Shown: positions 20,570 to 33,075 of the stretch, one piece after another
How the letters are laid out: every line of letters starts with the position of its first letter
Position numbering within the stretch: the first letter of the stretch is position 1
The notes under the pieces: model-generated
The model's database searches: none
What the model saw: the letters and a program-made list of their open reading frames with translations, nothing else
Told to the model about the DNA's origin: nothing
Made by a program: the position numbers and the translations under genes
Assembly (NCBI GenBank): GCA_947685225.1
Contig: CANTUV010000008.1
Coordinates: 31,364,001 to 31,428,000, forward strand
DNA: 64,000 bases
Reading direction: 5' to 3'
Source of the DNA: Garcia nutans
Lineage: Eukaryota; Streptophyta; Magnoliopsida; Malpighiales; Euphorbiaceae

Positions 20570-23500
20570 TGTAATGGTCAAGATGTTAAACAGGGACATT
20601 TTGACTAATAATGAAAACTTGATAGTGTACAGTGACTAAAGTATTGTGGATAAATGCTATATGTAGAGAAGAGTACATTGTGTATCTTAAAACTTTACTG
20701 AAAAGAGTATTTTTACTGTTTTACGAGATTAAAACTCGATTTAAAATCAACGGTTAAGAATGAGGGTGCACCATAGTTATTATGATCATTCCCTCACCGG
20801 ATTAAAAATATTAAAAATATATATATGTGTGTATAGGTGTATGTGTGTGGAAATTTCTGATTTCCTCTTCATCTTCCACGCCATCATCATCATCATCATC
20901 ATCATCTTCACTTCTTTCTTCTTCCTTTCATCAAATCCATCAAGGATTAAGAGTAAATCAAATATATGTATAGATTGTTAGAAGAATAAGCTAGAAAAGG
21001 CAAGATTATCAATAAGAAATCAAAGGGAAAGAAAGAAAGAGAAAGAAGAGTTTGAAGAGGTATGTACTTTTGAATTATAATTTACAAAAATATGAATTTT
21101 GAAGAGTTTTAATGTATGAATTGATTGATTGAGTTATTGATAATGAAATATTTCTTGAAAGTATTGATTAAATAGATAGATGAGTGAAAAGGAACTTTTA
21201 TGTGATGAATTTGATTCTTCATTCAATCCTTATAAGAAATGAGTGGTTTGATGTTGTGTTTAGCTATAAGTGATGGTTAAAGATTGATTAATTGATGTTT
21301 GAGTAGAGTACTTGATTTTATCATAGATCTTGAATATGTGTATGTTTATATGGTTGAGTGTGTAAAAATATGTAATTCTTGGCCACTGACATGGCCAAGT
21401 CAGTGGGTGTGTCTAGTGACACAGGCAGTGACACAGCCAAGTCAGTGGGTGTGTCACATGTTGTCAAAAATTTCTATTTTCTTTGATGAGAGACATGGCC
21501 AAGTCAGTGGGTGTGTCTAGTGACATGGGCAGTAACATGGCCAAGTCAGTGGGTGTGTTACATGCTGTCAAAAATTTCTATTTTCTTTGATGAGAGACAT
21601 GGCCAAGTCAGTGGGTGTGTCTAGTGACATGGGCAGTGACATGGCCAAGTCAGTGGGTGTGTCACATGCTGTCAAAAATTTCTATTTTCTTTGATGAGAG
21701 ACATGGCCAGTGACACGGCCTAGTCAGTGGGTGTGTCACATGCTGTCAAAAATTTCTATTTTCTTTGATGAGAGACATGGCCAAGTCAGTGGGTGTGTCA
21801 CATGCTGTAAAAAATTTCTATTTTCTTTGATGAGAGAAGTGGCCAGTGACATGGCCAAGTTAGTGGGTGTGTCTAGTGACACGGGCAGTGACACGGCCAA
21901 GTCAGTGGGTGTGTCAAATGCTATCAAAAATTTCTATTTTCTTTGATGAGAGACATGGCCAGTGACATGGCCAAGTCAGTGGGTGTGTCTAGTGACACGG
22001 GCAATGACACGGCCAAGTCAGTGGGTGTGTCACATGCTGTAAAAAATTTCTATTTTCATTGATGAGAGACATGGCCAGGACATGGCTAAGTCAATGGGTG
22101 TGTCTAGTGAAACGGGCAGTGACACGGCCAAGTTAGTGGGTGTGTCACATGCTGTCAAAAATTTCTATGTTCATTGATGAGAGACATGGCCAGTGACATG
22201 GCTAAGTCAGTGGGTGTGTCTAGTGACACGGGCAGTGACACGGCCAAGTCAGTGGGTGTGTCACATGCTGTCAAAAATTTCTATGTTCATTGATGAGAGA
22301 CATGGCCAGTGACATGGCCAAGTCAGTGGGTGTGTCTAGTGACACGGGCAGTGACACGGCCAAGTCAGTGGGTGTGTCACATGCTGTCAAGTTTTTTCAT
22401 TTTTCATTAATGAGAGATATGGCCAAGTCATTGAACATAACTTGGCTGTGCCATCGACAAGGGTGATAAACTTTGAATATGTGACAAATATATATATATC
22501 ATACTAAATGTTAATGAAAGTATTGTTTCATTGAAATGATATATACAATTCAGTGTTAACTACAAACTAATGAATAGCCTAAATCATACTAATTTTATAT
22601 CTAGCTTTGGATTGAATGGCTAATCAGAGGAAGGATAGCCATAGTGATAGTGGGCACCTCGTGCCATTAATGGACACATTATGTTATCAGTGATAGTGGG
22701 CATAATTGCCATTATAAATTCTTAAGATTTCTACACTAACACATTATCCAAATCTATGATCTAAGTTTAGTATGTTTGGGCATAATTAATGAAAATATAT
22801 GTGAACATAATAGTTGTGACTAATGAAAGAAATGTAAAATACTAATATAAGTCAATTACGTGAAATTGAAGTATTGTGTTCCAGTGAAAAAGGGATTGTA
22901 ATATATATATTACTGCTTATACGTGAAAGTTCTAATGAACGTAATGGAAATGTTATGCTCAATGTATTGAATTAGTCAAATGATTGAAAATGTATATAAT
23001 GTGGTGAGATACAAAGTACTCCAAAGTATTTCAAATGAATGAAAGTGTCTATGTGAGATACAAAGTTCTCTAAAGGATAGTACTGAAATTAAGTGATGAA
23101 AAGTATAGCTTGACTAAAATAATCCTATATGTGAACCTGAACTTGAAAAGAAAGATTTAGTGAAAAACAAAATAAGTTTATTGTGAACAATGATATCAAA
23201 TGAGGAAACAAGTCTTGAATAAAATGATTCTTAATGAGACAAGTTGCAATATCGAAAGTATTGTATTATATGATACCTTTTGTACAAGGATAGCTATTAT
23301 ATTGTGTAATCAACATGGTATGTTGATTTGATACTGAAATTAGTTTATATATTGAATTAATCGTAAAACTAAGTGTTATTACTATATTTTCATAAATATA
23401 TTTCTTTAATATTAAGTGATAAAATATGTGTATACAGGCACCACTAAGCTTTGCTTAGCGTGTTAGAATTATTTTCTGACACGCAGGTATCAGGAGATCG

Positions 23501-23846
23501 GAGCAAGTTAAGAACAGATGAAGATCTTGTGTATATTGTATTCATAAGTGATAAATGTATATAGATACTTCAGTTTGGCGATTTGAGAGATTGTATAAAT
23601 GTGTAAACATGAAAGGAATACATGTATTTAGAGAATGAGGTTTGAGAATTCTAGTGAATGATTATAAAAGAAAGGAATGTATTATTTAATCATTTGATTT
23701 CACAAATGTATGATAGTTGTCTGATTTGTAATGGATTATTGAAAATTGGTTTAAACATTGGACCTATAAGTGTTGTGATATGCAGATTGTACTATTATTA
23801 ACATTCTCTGATAGTTTTTATATAAGAATTGTCAGAGGATGTTACA
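20570..23846 (+). mobile_element. N1 3' LTR
   Basis: 3277 bp. It is 126 bp longer than the 5' LTR; the difference is explained by the minisatellite (21381-22420, about ten units, several internally shortened). It ends in GATGTTACA followed by the GTACC duplication. Confidence 0.92.
21381..22420 (+). repeat. 116-bp minisatellite in N1 3' LTR, about ten units
   Basis: Same unit as at 15722-16638 but with a different copy number and more shortened units, showing expansion or contraction after insertion. Confidence 0.9.
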
Positions 23847-23851
23847 GTACC

Positions 23852-24378
23852 ACTACTATCTCTATTACTCCTTATCGAATGGCACCTGCTGAGTTGAGAG
23901 AGTTGAAGGTGCAGTTGCAAGAGTTATTGGATAAAGGGTTTATCCGCCCTAGTATGTCCTCGTGGGGAGCGCCTGTGTTGTTTGTGAAGAAGAAGGATGG
24001 CACCATGAGATTGTGAAGGGAGCAGCAGTATTCTCTAAGATTGATCCGAGATCAGGGTACCATCAGTTGAGAGTCAGAGATGTGGATGTACCCAAGATAG
24101 CTTTTCACACGAGGTATTGGCATTATGAGTTTCTGGTGATGCCCTTTGGATTGACGAATGCACCAGCAGCTTTTGTGGATTTGATGAACAGGGTATTCAA
24201 ACCATTTTTGGATCAGTTTATGGTAGTCTTCATTGATGACATCTTGGTGTATTCGTGTAATGAGGAGGATCATGATAGGCATTTACGGATCGTATTGCAG
24301 ACTCTGAGAGAGAAGTAGTTGTATGCTAAGCCTTCTAAGTGTGAGTTCTGGCTCGATTAGGTAGCTTTTCTTGGTCAT
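23852..24378 (+). pseudogene. E2 reverse transcriptase, with internal deletion
   Basis: Resumes E2 pol right after the N1 target duplication, with ITPYRMAPAELREL. At about 24013 the sequence jumps from KKKDGTMRL to KGAAVFSKID: some 28 residues (about 85 bp) present in E1 are missing, including the conserved LCIDYRQLN segment, and the frame changes. Further on, GYHQL, MPFGLTNAP and VVFIDDILVYS (catalytic FIDD) remain. Stops replace a lysine codon at 24316-24318 and follow at about 24358. No active enzyme could be made. Confidence 0.92.
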
Positions 24379-25224
24379 GTGATTTTAGAAGAGGGTATTA
24401 GAGTTGATCCGAGTAAAGTTGAGGCTATTTTGAATTGGAGTCCATCGAAGACTGTGACAGAGGTTAGAAGTTTTCTGGGATTGGCAGGCTATTATCGTCG
24501 ATTTGTGAAGGGTTTTTCTATAATAGCTACACCACTCACCATATTACTTCGAAAAGGAGTTAAATTTGTGTGGACAGATCAGTGTCAGGTGAGTTTTGAG
24601 CAGCTGAGGGAGATGTTGACTCAAGCTCATGTCCTTATCCTGCCTGTGGAAGGTAAACCATATGTGATATACAGTGATGCTTCACATAGTGGTTTAGGTT
24701 GTGTTCTGATGCAGGAGGGTAGAGTCATTGCTTATGCCTCTCGACAGTTGAAATCGCATGAGCTGAATTATCCAACACATGATTTTGAATTAGCAATAAT
24801 AGTTTTTGCCTTGAAGATTTGGAGGCATTATTTGTATGGGGAAAAGTGTTTCACTTATACTGATCACAAGAGTTTGAAATACTTGGGTGTTCAGAGAGAG
24901 CTGAATCTTCGGCAGAGACGGTGGTTAGAGTTGATTAAAGACTATGACTGTTTGATTGATTATCATCCTGGTAAGGCAAATGTTATTGCTGATGCCTTGA
25001 GTAAAAAATCTTTGGCAGGTTTGACTGCTTATTCGCTCTCATTGCTTGTTGAGTTGAGAGCATTGCATGCTAGATTTGAGTCTTCTGGTGATGGTGCTTT
25101 GATGGCTCAGTTGCAGTTGAGGCCAGTCTTGTTGGATCATATTAAGGAGTCTCAATTAGCATATGAGAGTATTCAGAAAATTGTGTTGGTTTGTCAGAAG
25201 GGGAGAGTCAAAACTTTTATGTGA
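24379..25224 (+). pseudogene. E2 RT thumb and RNase H
   Basis: A 281-residue open stretch. First comes the RT C-terminal part (VRSFLGLAGYYRRFV), then RNase H with VIYSDASHSGLGCVL, FELAIIVFALKIWRHYL, TYTDHKSLKYL and NVIADALSKKSLAG, then a linker. It keeps the RRWLELIKDYD segment that is shortened in E1. The frame is lost between about 25200 and 25386, before integrase. Confidence 0.92.
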
Positions 25225-26558
25225 GGAATGATGGCAGTCTATGATATAGAGATAGATTTTGTATTCCTGATGATGCAAAATTGAAAAGAATGATATTAGA
25301 GGAAGCACATCAATCACTTTTTGCTATGCACCCTGGGAGTACCAAGATGTATCAGGACTTGAAGCGACATTATTAGTGGTCAGGTATGAAGAGGGACATA
25401 GTAGAGTTTGTATCCAGATGTCTCACTTGCCAGAAAGTGAAGGCTAAGCACCAAGTTCCTTTAGGATTGCTCCAACCTTTATCGGTGCCAGAGTGGAAAT
25501 GGGAGCGAGTGACAATGGATTTTGTGACTGGACTGCCTTTAACTCAGAAGAAGCATGATGCAATTTGGGTGATAATTGATCGGATGACGAAGACAGCTCA
25601 TTTTCTTCCAATTTGGATGGATTATTCTCTTGAGAGATTGGCTGAGCTGTATATCAATGAGATAGTCAGGTTGCATGGAGTCCTAGTTTCTTTGGTGTCA
25701 GATTGAGATCCCAGGTTTACTTTGAGGTTTTGGAAGAGTTTGCATAATACTCTAGGTTCTCAATTGCATTTTAGTACTGCTTTCCATCCTCAGACAGATG
25801 GACAGTCAGAGAGAGTGATACAGATTCGGGAGGATATGCTGAGGTGCTGTATCATTGATTTTGCTGGGAATTGGGGCAGATTTTTACCATTAATTGAATT
25901 TGCTTATAACAATAGTCATCAGTTGAGTATTGGGATGACTCCTTATGAGGCTTTATATGGTAGGAGATGCAGGACACCTTTGTGTTGGGATGAAGTTGGA
26001 GAAGGTAAACTGGATGGTCCCGATTTGATTAAGGAAACAGAGGAGAAAGTGAAGGTGATTTGGGGTCATTTGAAAGCAGCTTTAGACCGACAAAAATCTT
26101 ATTCAGATTTAAAGAGAAGAGACATAGAGTTCAGTGTGGGAGATAAAGTGTTTCTGAAGGTGTCTCCATGGAAGAAGATTTTGAGATTTGGCCGCAAAGG
26201 GAAGTTGAGTCCTCGTTTCATAGGACCATATGAGGTGTTGGAGAGAGTTAGTCCAATGGCTTATAGACTAGCTTTGCCGCCTGAGTTGGATCGAATACAT
26301 AATGTTTTCCATGTCTTGATGCTTCAGAGATATAGGTCTGACCAATCTCATATCTTGTCAGTGGAGTCCATTGAGGTGAGTCTAGATCTAACTTACGAGG
26401 AAGAACCAGTGACAATTTTGGCACGAGAGGTTAAAGAATTAAGGAATAAGAGGCTACCACTTGTGAAAGTCCTTTGAAGGAATCATGCCACTAAAGAGGT
26501 GACATGGGAAAGTGAGCAGCCGATGCAGAGTCAATTTCCCCAATTGTTCCAGACTTGA
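25225..26558 (+). pseudogene. E2 integrase and chromodomain
   Basis: The zinc-binding part is split: HPGSTKMYQDLK lies in another frame from CLTCQKVKAKHQ. The core shows MDFVTGLPLT and HPQTDGQSERVIQI. A TGA at 25704-25706 replaces arginine in the SDRDP motif. At the C-terminus GPYEVLERVSPMAYRLALP and the chromodomain tail remain, with a stop at 26475-26477 before EVTWESEQ; the natural stop is at 26556-26558. Dead copy of a chromovirus integrase. Confidence 0.92.
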
Positions 26559-26566
26559 GGACAGGT

Positions 26567-26603
26567 AATTTCGGGGACGAAATTTGTTTTAGGGGGAGAG
26601 AAT
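26567..26603 (+). promoter_or_regulatory. E2 pre-polypurine hairpin and polypurine tract
   Basis: AATTTCG-GGGA-CGAAATT (26567-26584) begins eight bases after the pol stop; AGGGGGAGAGAAT (26591-26603) abuts the 3' LTR. Confidence 0.88.
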
Positions 26604-26997
26604 TGTAACATCCAAATTTTTTTAAAAATTTATAATTTTTGGAAAATTGGATAAAATAAATTATAATTTAAAAGGATAAATTAAATTAATGGTTTTAAAT
26701 GAAAAATGAAGGGATTTTAAATGAAAAAGTGGAATATATATGTGATATATATGCAAAAAATATATAACATATATAAAAGTCAACACTTTTTAAAAGAAAA
26801 GGGTATTTTGGTAATTAAATCTTATAAATTCAAAATTAATAAATTAATTCAAAAATAAATTAATTTTGAATGGAAGAGGGAAATTAGGACTTTTAAATTA
26901 TTAAAAAAATAATTAAATAATTAAATATTAAATTATTTTAATATATATATATATGTGTGGTTAAAAAAAAAGATGAAAAGGAAAGAATATTAAAAGT

Positions 26998-27028
<31 letters not shown>

Positions 27029-28699
27029 AGAACGTGGCTTCTAGGGAAGTTTGAAGACCAAGGATTTTGCTTCTTCCATACTCCATAGATTGAAGGAATT
27101 AACAAGTTTCAAGTGGATTTTTGGTGATTTCCACCAAAATTAGTAAGTTTCCATCTCTTTTCTTTGAATTCCTTGGAAATTTAGATTATGTGAGAATTTA
27201 GATTTTTATGTAGGATGTTATAATTGTTAGAATTGGTGTGTATGATGTTATTTTGGGTAGTTAACAATGATTCTAAGGTTAGATTGAAGTGATGATGGAG
27301 TTTGGTTAAAGAATGGTGAAGAGAGAGAATTTAGGGTTATGGATTTTTGGGGTTTTGAAAACATGAACTTTAATTGTACAAATTGTTTCCAAATGAGTTG
27401 TTTTGATTCATAAACAATTATTTTAAAGTCAAATATTGGATTTGGTGGTGTTGGGTTGGAGTTTGAGAATGGAAGTGGAGATTTAGGGTTTTGGAAAAGT
27501 GATTTTCCAAAGTGGTTGAATTGTGTGATTTTATTAGTTTAAGAATGTTGTTTAGTGTTAAAAGTGATGAATATAAGCTTGGAATGAGTAATGGATTGTG
27601 TTGGAATGTAAAACCTTCAATGGGGGAAGGTTAGGCCATTTTTGAGATTTTGTGTATAAGAGTGTATTTTTATAATGTAAATGATTTAAATGTATTAAAA
27701 TATATTTTTAATAATGTAAATAAACTTAAAACACTAATTTAATTGTAGTAGAATGAAATTCTAATGTTGAAGTAAGGAAAGGCTAAATTTTTGGAAATTT
27801 ATAGGAGTGATGTGTAATTATGGTTTAATGTTGAAAATGCCATTAAATGTGATACTAAATGATTATTTGTTATCACATTTGGTTTAGGCATTGAGGGAGG
27901 TTGATTTGCTTCATCCAAGTGGTGAAGGGCAAGTTGGAAAGATTGGATTGAAGGTTGTTTTTAGCTTGCTTTGGGTTGCTAGTGGAGGTATGTACAAACT
28001 TTAAATATAATGTTTATATTTGCATAAAATTTGGACTTAACACATTTTGGTTGAAAAATATGTTAATCTACTTGGTTCATTGATTATGTATGAATAATAT
28101 GCTATGACATTTGTAATGTCATATATGTGTTAAATGCATTATGAAAAGCCATTGATGATGGCTAATTTGTGTAACATGTGAAATATGTATATTATGTGAA
28201 AATACCCAAAGTAATTGGGTAATGTGTTGTGAATGCAAAAATGAGATATGTGTAATAATGAAATGAATTGATATTGATAAAAATGAGAAAAGTAAGAAAA
28301 ATGAGAAAGATGTGAAAAATGAGAAAAGTGAAAAAAAAGTGAAAATAAGGCAATGTGCCTAGATTGAATATATAAAAATGAGAAAGAGATTAATAATAAG
28401 AAATATGAATAAATTGTGTGCCTAGTATGTTATTCAATTTTCAGAGTTCTGAGTTTGGCGGCATGCCTATGATTGCCTACGGGCTATACGCTGGAATGGT
28501 GAAAAGACTGGGTCGTAAACCAGGCCAGCTGATAAATATGATGTTTTTGGGGTGAAAAGACTAGGTTGTAAGCCTCAAAAACTATAGTAGTCTAGCCGGG
28601 TTGAGGACCAAGATACTGGAGCCTAAGTGTCTAGCCGGATTGAGGTCCAAGAGACTGGGGGCTGTTACATTATCCATGGATATACACTACAAAAATATT

Positions 28700-29095
28700 C
28701 GGTATTTGAGACGGAAATCTGCAACGAAAAATTTCCGTCACAAATTTGTGACGGATCTGCGACGCATTTGCGACAGAATAACAAGTTGAAGGAATTTTGA
28801 GAAAGCCGTCGCAAATCGGTTGCAAATCCGTAATAAATCTGTGATGGATTTTTGTTCGTCACAAAGTTTCGTCGCTAAAGTTGGCGGGGATTACTCCCGC
28901 CGAGGATTTTTGCTGAAAATTTTTACCGTTTCAGATTGGTCGCAGATTTGTTGCAAATTTGCTACCCATTTGCTACGGATTTGCGATGGAAATAAGATTT
29001 GAGTATATGTATGTATCCATCGCAAAGCGGTGGCAAATCCGTAGCAAATTTGCGACATAAAATTGCCGTCGCAAATTTTCGTCGTAAAACTGAAA
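28700..29095. repeat. C1 left subterminal repeats
   Basis: Dense copies of motifs such as TTTGCGACG, TTGTGACGGA and CGTCGCAAA in direct and inverted order, the hallmark of CACTA ends. The mirror region is 33080-33365. Confidence 0.85.
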
Positions 29096-29651
29096 GGAAA
29101 TTTTATCTGTGAGAACTGCTCTACTCGTTCCTGAATTTTAATTTCATATTATGAGAAAAACTTATGAGAAAATAAATTTATTTTATGTTATCTTATTCAG
29201 TAAAAAAAAAACTTATGAGAAAATAAATTTTTTATCAAATAGTTTACATGATTAGAAATTTTAATAAAATATTTCATTAAATGTATAAATAAGTTATTTT
29301 AATATGATCATTATTCAGATAATTTTTTGAGGAAATTATTCAAATAAGTTTATTACCGCGCTGTTGAAACTAAATACTATTTTACCGATTACTATAAAAT
29401 CAAAATTTATAAATGGTAATATTTTTTTTGGTACCTGTTACCAAAATTTTTGATATGTAACACCGATCATCCCTCACCCCTAAATAAAATTCATGATTTA
29501 TTCATGATTTTATAAAAAGTATTTATATTTCTAATATTAATTTATTATTATTTTAAACAACATTCATAATTAAAATAATTAAAATTTTTTCAAGTATCCC
29601 TTTATTATTTTTCCATATAATTCCCTTTGAAAGATATAATATTGATATCCA

Positions 29652-29753
<102 letters not shown>

Positions 29754-29909
29754 AGAAAAGGGATATTTAATATTTTGTCACAACTTCCCTCCTCGAAACG
29801 TTTTGCGGGAAACAAAAAATTAGAATCTATATTATTTTTATTTTCTAGCTCCTCTGTTTCCCTCTACTAAATTATTTTTTACTTTGTAGCGCCTCTCTTC
29901 CCTTCTATC

Positions 29910-30126
29910 ATGTCTATACAGTATCAATACCCTAACTTCCATCTCCTTGCCGCCTCATCAAAGATCTATGAAAAAGATCAGTCTCTCAAAATGAAAACCT
30001 TCTTGGCTTCCTCTCCTCTGCGGGCTCCTGTCGAATTTGACCAGTTGCGGCGGAGGTTAGGTGAATCAGCGGTCGCCTTCTCTCTGCGAGGAAGGAGGGT
30101 GACGAACCTGGACAACTCAGGTGAGG
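29910..30126 (+). other. Unidentified captured exon-like segment in C1
   Basis: An ATG-started frame of about 72 residues (MSIQYQYPNFHLLAAS to LDNSGEV) runs to a possible splice donor (CAG followed by GTGAG, then GTAAT). It is richer in G and C than its surroundings and has codon-like composition, so it may be the first exon of a captured gene. I do not recognise the protein. It is not obviously the N-terminus of the synthetase-like gene that follows. It could also be a leader. Confidence 0.35.
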
Positions 30127-30939
30127 TAATTTTTCCTTCTGTTTTCTATTTTTAATTTTATTTTAATTATGTTATTTTAATTTTTATTCTTTCATTGTAA
30201 ATTATGAATTGAAAGTTTAATTTGTTTATGTAGAAATAAAATATAGACACTCCTCAGGTGAGGTAACCTTTCTTCTTCTCATCAGCAGTCTCGATAAGTT
30301 TTTATGTGCTCCCCATAAATTTCAATAAGTCTTCTTAAATATTATGTATACATGTATAGTTTTTTTATTTTCCTATTTTGCTAGTAAATCTCAACTATAA
30401 ATTTTATCAATTTGTTTGAGTTGGTAGATGGTTATAAAGTTCTAGAAATCTGAAGCAATTTTATGTGCTGGTTTAGATAATATGAAAATGAGGCCGAACT
30501 AATTTTGCAAGCATCAAAGTGATGATCCTATTGGCTACTTTCGTTTTAAATAAGCATAGAGTCTCCTTTGATTGCTTGATGTTGATAGTCTATTTGCTTT
30601 TGTTTAATTCAAGTTATAAATTGCAAATTGCTTTTTTTCATTTATGAGATATGAGCTGATGGAGAGGTTAAAAAGAAACAATCAATTATGTTATTCATTA
30701 GTGTGAATCTTTAATTATTGGTATAAACTTTGTTTTTTGCTAAAATTTTCTGTTCATATTATTATACTGGCAAGGAAAAGGAAGCTAGTTACAAAATAAA
30801 TCCAACATTTCAGAGTAATCTATAGAAATATTTAATTGACCGGTACATTTATAAATTCACACTTTTGGATTCTTGTATTTCTTAGCTTACTGGTCAACTT
30901 AGTCTAACTCAAAGAATTTTTGAACTTCTCATATTTCAG

Positions 30940-32063
30940 TGAAGTTTTGCCCAGGGAACCAATGTGTCCAAATATTGTAAAAATTCTAAGCCTGAGAAGC
31001 TCAAGGAATCTGTTCTCGTACAATAGAAGGTGCGATAATATATTTTTATGATTGTGATATTATTTGTCATTTGCATATGCAACTTTTCTATATTAGAAAT
31101 ATTAAGCTAGTTCTTATTCATGATAGTAAGACAATTTATTTATTTATTTATTTATTTTTGAATTCCAGGAAATTAACAAAGAGGATATCAACTCTTTGAA
31201 AGCAAGAAAGCTTATTGTTCTGCAATAATGATCTTACTTTATTCTGCTTCATATTTTGTATGTATAAAGTAGAAGTATTTTGTAACTTGTGCTCGTGCTC
31301 TAGGACATGGAAGGGCTACTTGGTGAAAAAAGGTCCTAGTTATGCACCAAGAAGAAAGAAACCAGCAACTGATTTGACTCGGGAAAATCTACAGAAGTAT
31401 GAATTTATCTATTTAGATACACTGAGTATTTATCCAAGTTGCTATCTTCCGCTGAGTATTATTCTATTGTTTGTGTTGGCTTTTACAACCAATGGTTGGA
31501 GTCAACTAAGTAATGGTCTATAATCAAGATGGTTGCATATGCATAATACATGTGAGTGCTTTTTGTATCACCTAGAAAAGCACTTCCACTCTATGAGGTG
31601 TTAAATGTGGGTTACACTTAGTGATTTATTTTTAGGTGGCATATCTCTTTTTTTAAGCCATCTGTTTGTATATGCTCATTCTGAATACGCATACAATTTG
31701 AAGGACAAATACTCCTATGTCGTTGTGCCTATGGATAATAATGTTTTTACTGTGCATATACATGAAATGTTCTGAGTTGTTTCTATCTTATTTGCTTTTT
31801 TCTTATCCTTCTATGGAATCACGGATATACCTTGAGGTGTTCATGCACAGTTACAATCATAAACTTGGGATAGCCCTGAAAAACTAGTTCATTTTTCTAG
31901 TTTTACATATTAAACACATCTAATTTATATGAACACACTTCACATTTTTGATAAATATATCTGATTTTCTAGGGGTGATTGGAAGGAACTAGAGTTTAAG
32001 GAGTATAACTTCAGTGCTAAGGGTCCACCAGCTGAATGTGGCCATCTTCATCCACTCAACAAG
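30940..32063 (+). pseudogene. Captured fragment of phenylalanine-tRNA ligase alpha subunit (cytosolic type)
   Basis: Three exon-like blocks with preserved AG acceptors, in order: 31169-31225 (INKEDINSLKARKLIVLQ), 31304-about 31395 (TWKGYLVKKGPSYAP, KKPATDLTRENLQ) and 31973-32063 (GDWKELEFKEYNF, GHLHPL). From memory, these match consecutive parts of the N-terminal half of plant cytosolic PheRS alpha, just before the catalytic domain. A weaker upstream block at about 30960-31028 may be the preceding exon. The donor after the first block reads CAATAATG and that after the third GCAAG, so normal splicing is doubtful. The catalytic domain is absent. PheRS normally charges tRNA-Phe; this copy cannot. 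It lies entirely inside C1, indicating transduplication. Confidence 0.8.
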
Positions 32064-33075
32064 GCAAGAATAGGATTTTCTTTTCATTGTTAATTTATTC
32101 ATTTGTTGTGGATCTTAAAGTGTTCATTATAGACAATTCATGGAGGAGCATCCTGTGTATATCCATTTTAAGAGAAAAGGAAGTATTTATTTTACATCAT
32201 AATCTTACTGTTTTTAGTTAGGCAACATATTTTTTATACATTCAGCATGTTCTATAAATGAATATAGAACTAGCTTAGTAGATCAACTAAGGGTAGACCT
32301 AGCTATTAGCAATTCATTTCAAGCTAATATTATCATAGTATGAAACATGCTACAGATTGTTAACCTTAACTTAATTTGGCTCTAGATTTTGGTCAGTCTG
32401 TATCAGTTGAAGTATTTGAATGTTAGCTCTAACTCACATTAATCATAACTGCTCTGGTTTTTATATTCAAGTTTTATATCATGTTAATTTGGGTTTTCTA
32501 AGTGATGACCTCCTTTATGAACTTTCCCAATTAAATTCTCAGAAAGGCTTAAGGTTTTATTTTGATTGGGAAAATATGTATCAACTATATATTTGTTTAA
32601 TGCAAACTGTAAAACGATAATAGTCATTATAATTGTAAGAGCTATTACCCATTGGGATTCTTATATAGTGATGGTTTTGCAATATTATGCTCATGGTTTG
32701 ACATTTTATGACTGTCTTATTTGGACCATCATATTTATGAACATGTAATACTTTGTTAACGTGTATCATATCATTCTTTTCATTTACTCTTTTTAATATT
32801 ATTTGCAGGTTAATAATGATTATGCAAGTCATAATTCAATGGAAAATGATAATTGAAGATCTATATTGTTATTTTCAAGATAGATTATTTATAGTAGTGT
32901 TCTTAACACTTGTATAGTTAAATTATAAAATATTTTATTCTATTGAAGATTAATAAAAGAATTATTTTTATCAATGTAATTAGTGTTTTTTTAGATTGTG
33001 TTTAAACGTTCTAAATGTATTTATAGAGTTCTCATAAAATTAATTGATAATACAAATAGTTCCAATAAAAATCAT
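32064..33075 (+). other. C1 interior downstream of the captured exons, no gene recognised
   Basis: AT-rich sequence of intron-like composition. A possible last block near 32810-32857 (acceptor CAG, then VNNDYASHNSMENDN and a stop) is open but unrecognised. Nothing else supported. Confidence 0.4.

Larger units (their letters stand above)
14912..23846 (+). mobile_element. N1: complete noncoding LTR retroelement (LARD-like)
   Basis: 8935 bp inserted in E2 pol, flanked by an exact GTACC duplication (14907-14911 and 23847-23851). LTRs are 14912-18062 (3151 bp) and 20570-23846 (3277 bp), both TGTAATGGTC to GATGTTACA. A PBS of initiator-Met type and a polypurine tract are present, but the 2.5-kb interior has no gag or pol. 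It therefore needs proteins from another element; its termini look like those of Tekay-type relatives. The first 230 bp of the LTRs show about five differences, so it is older than N2. Large retrotransposon derivative (LARD) is the closest described class. Confidence 0.93.

Noticed and set aside
31215..31523. 102-residue frame as a gene
   Set aside because: It reads through the second PheRS-like block into flanking intron-like DNA; only the short exon part is meaningful.
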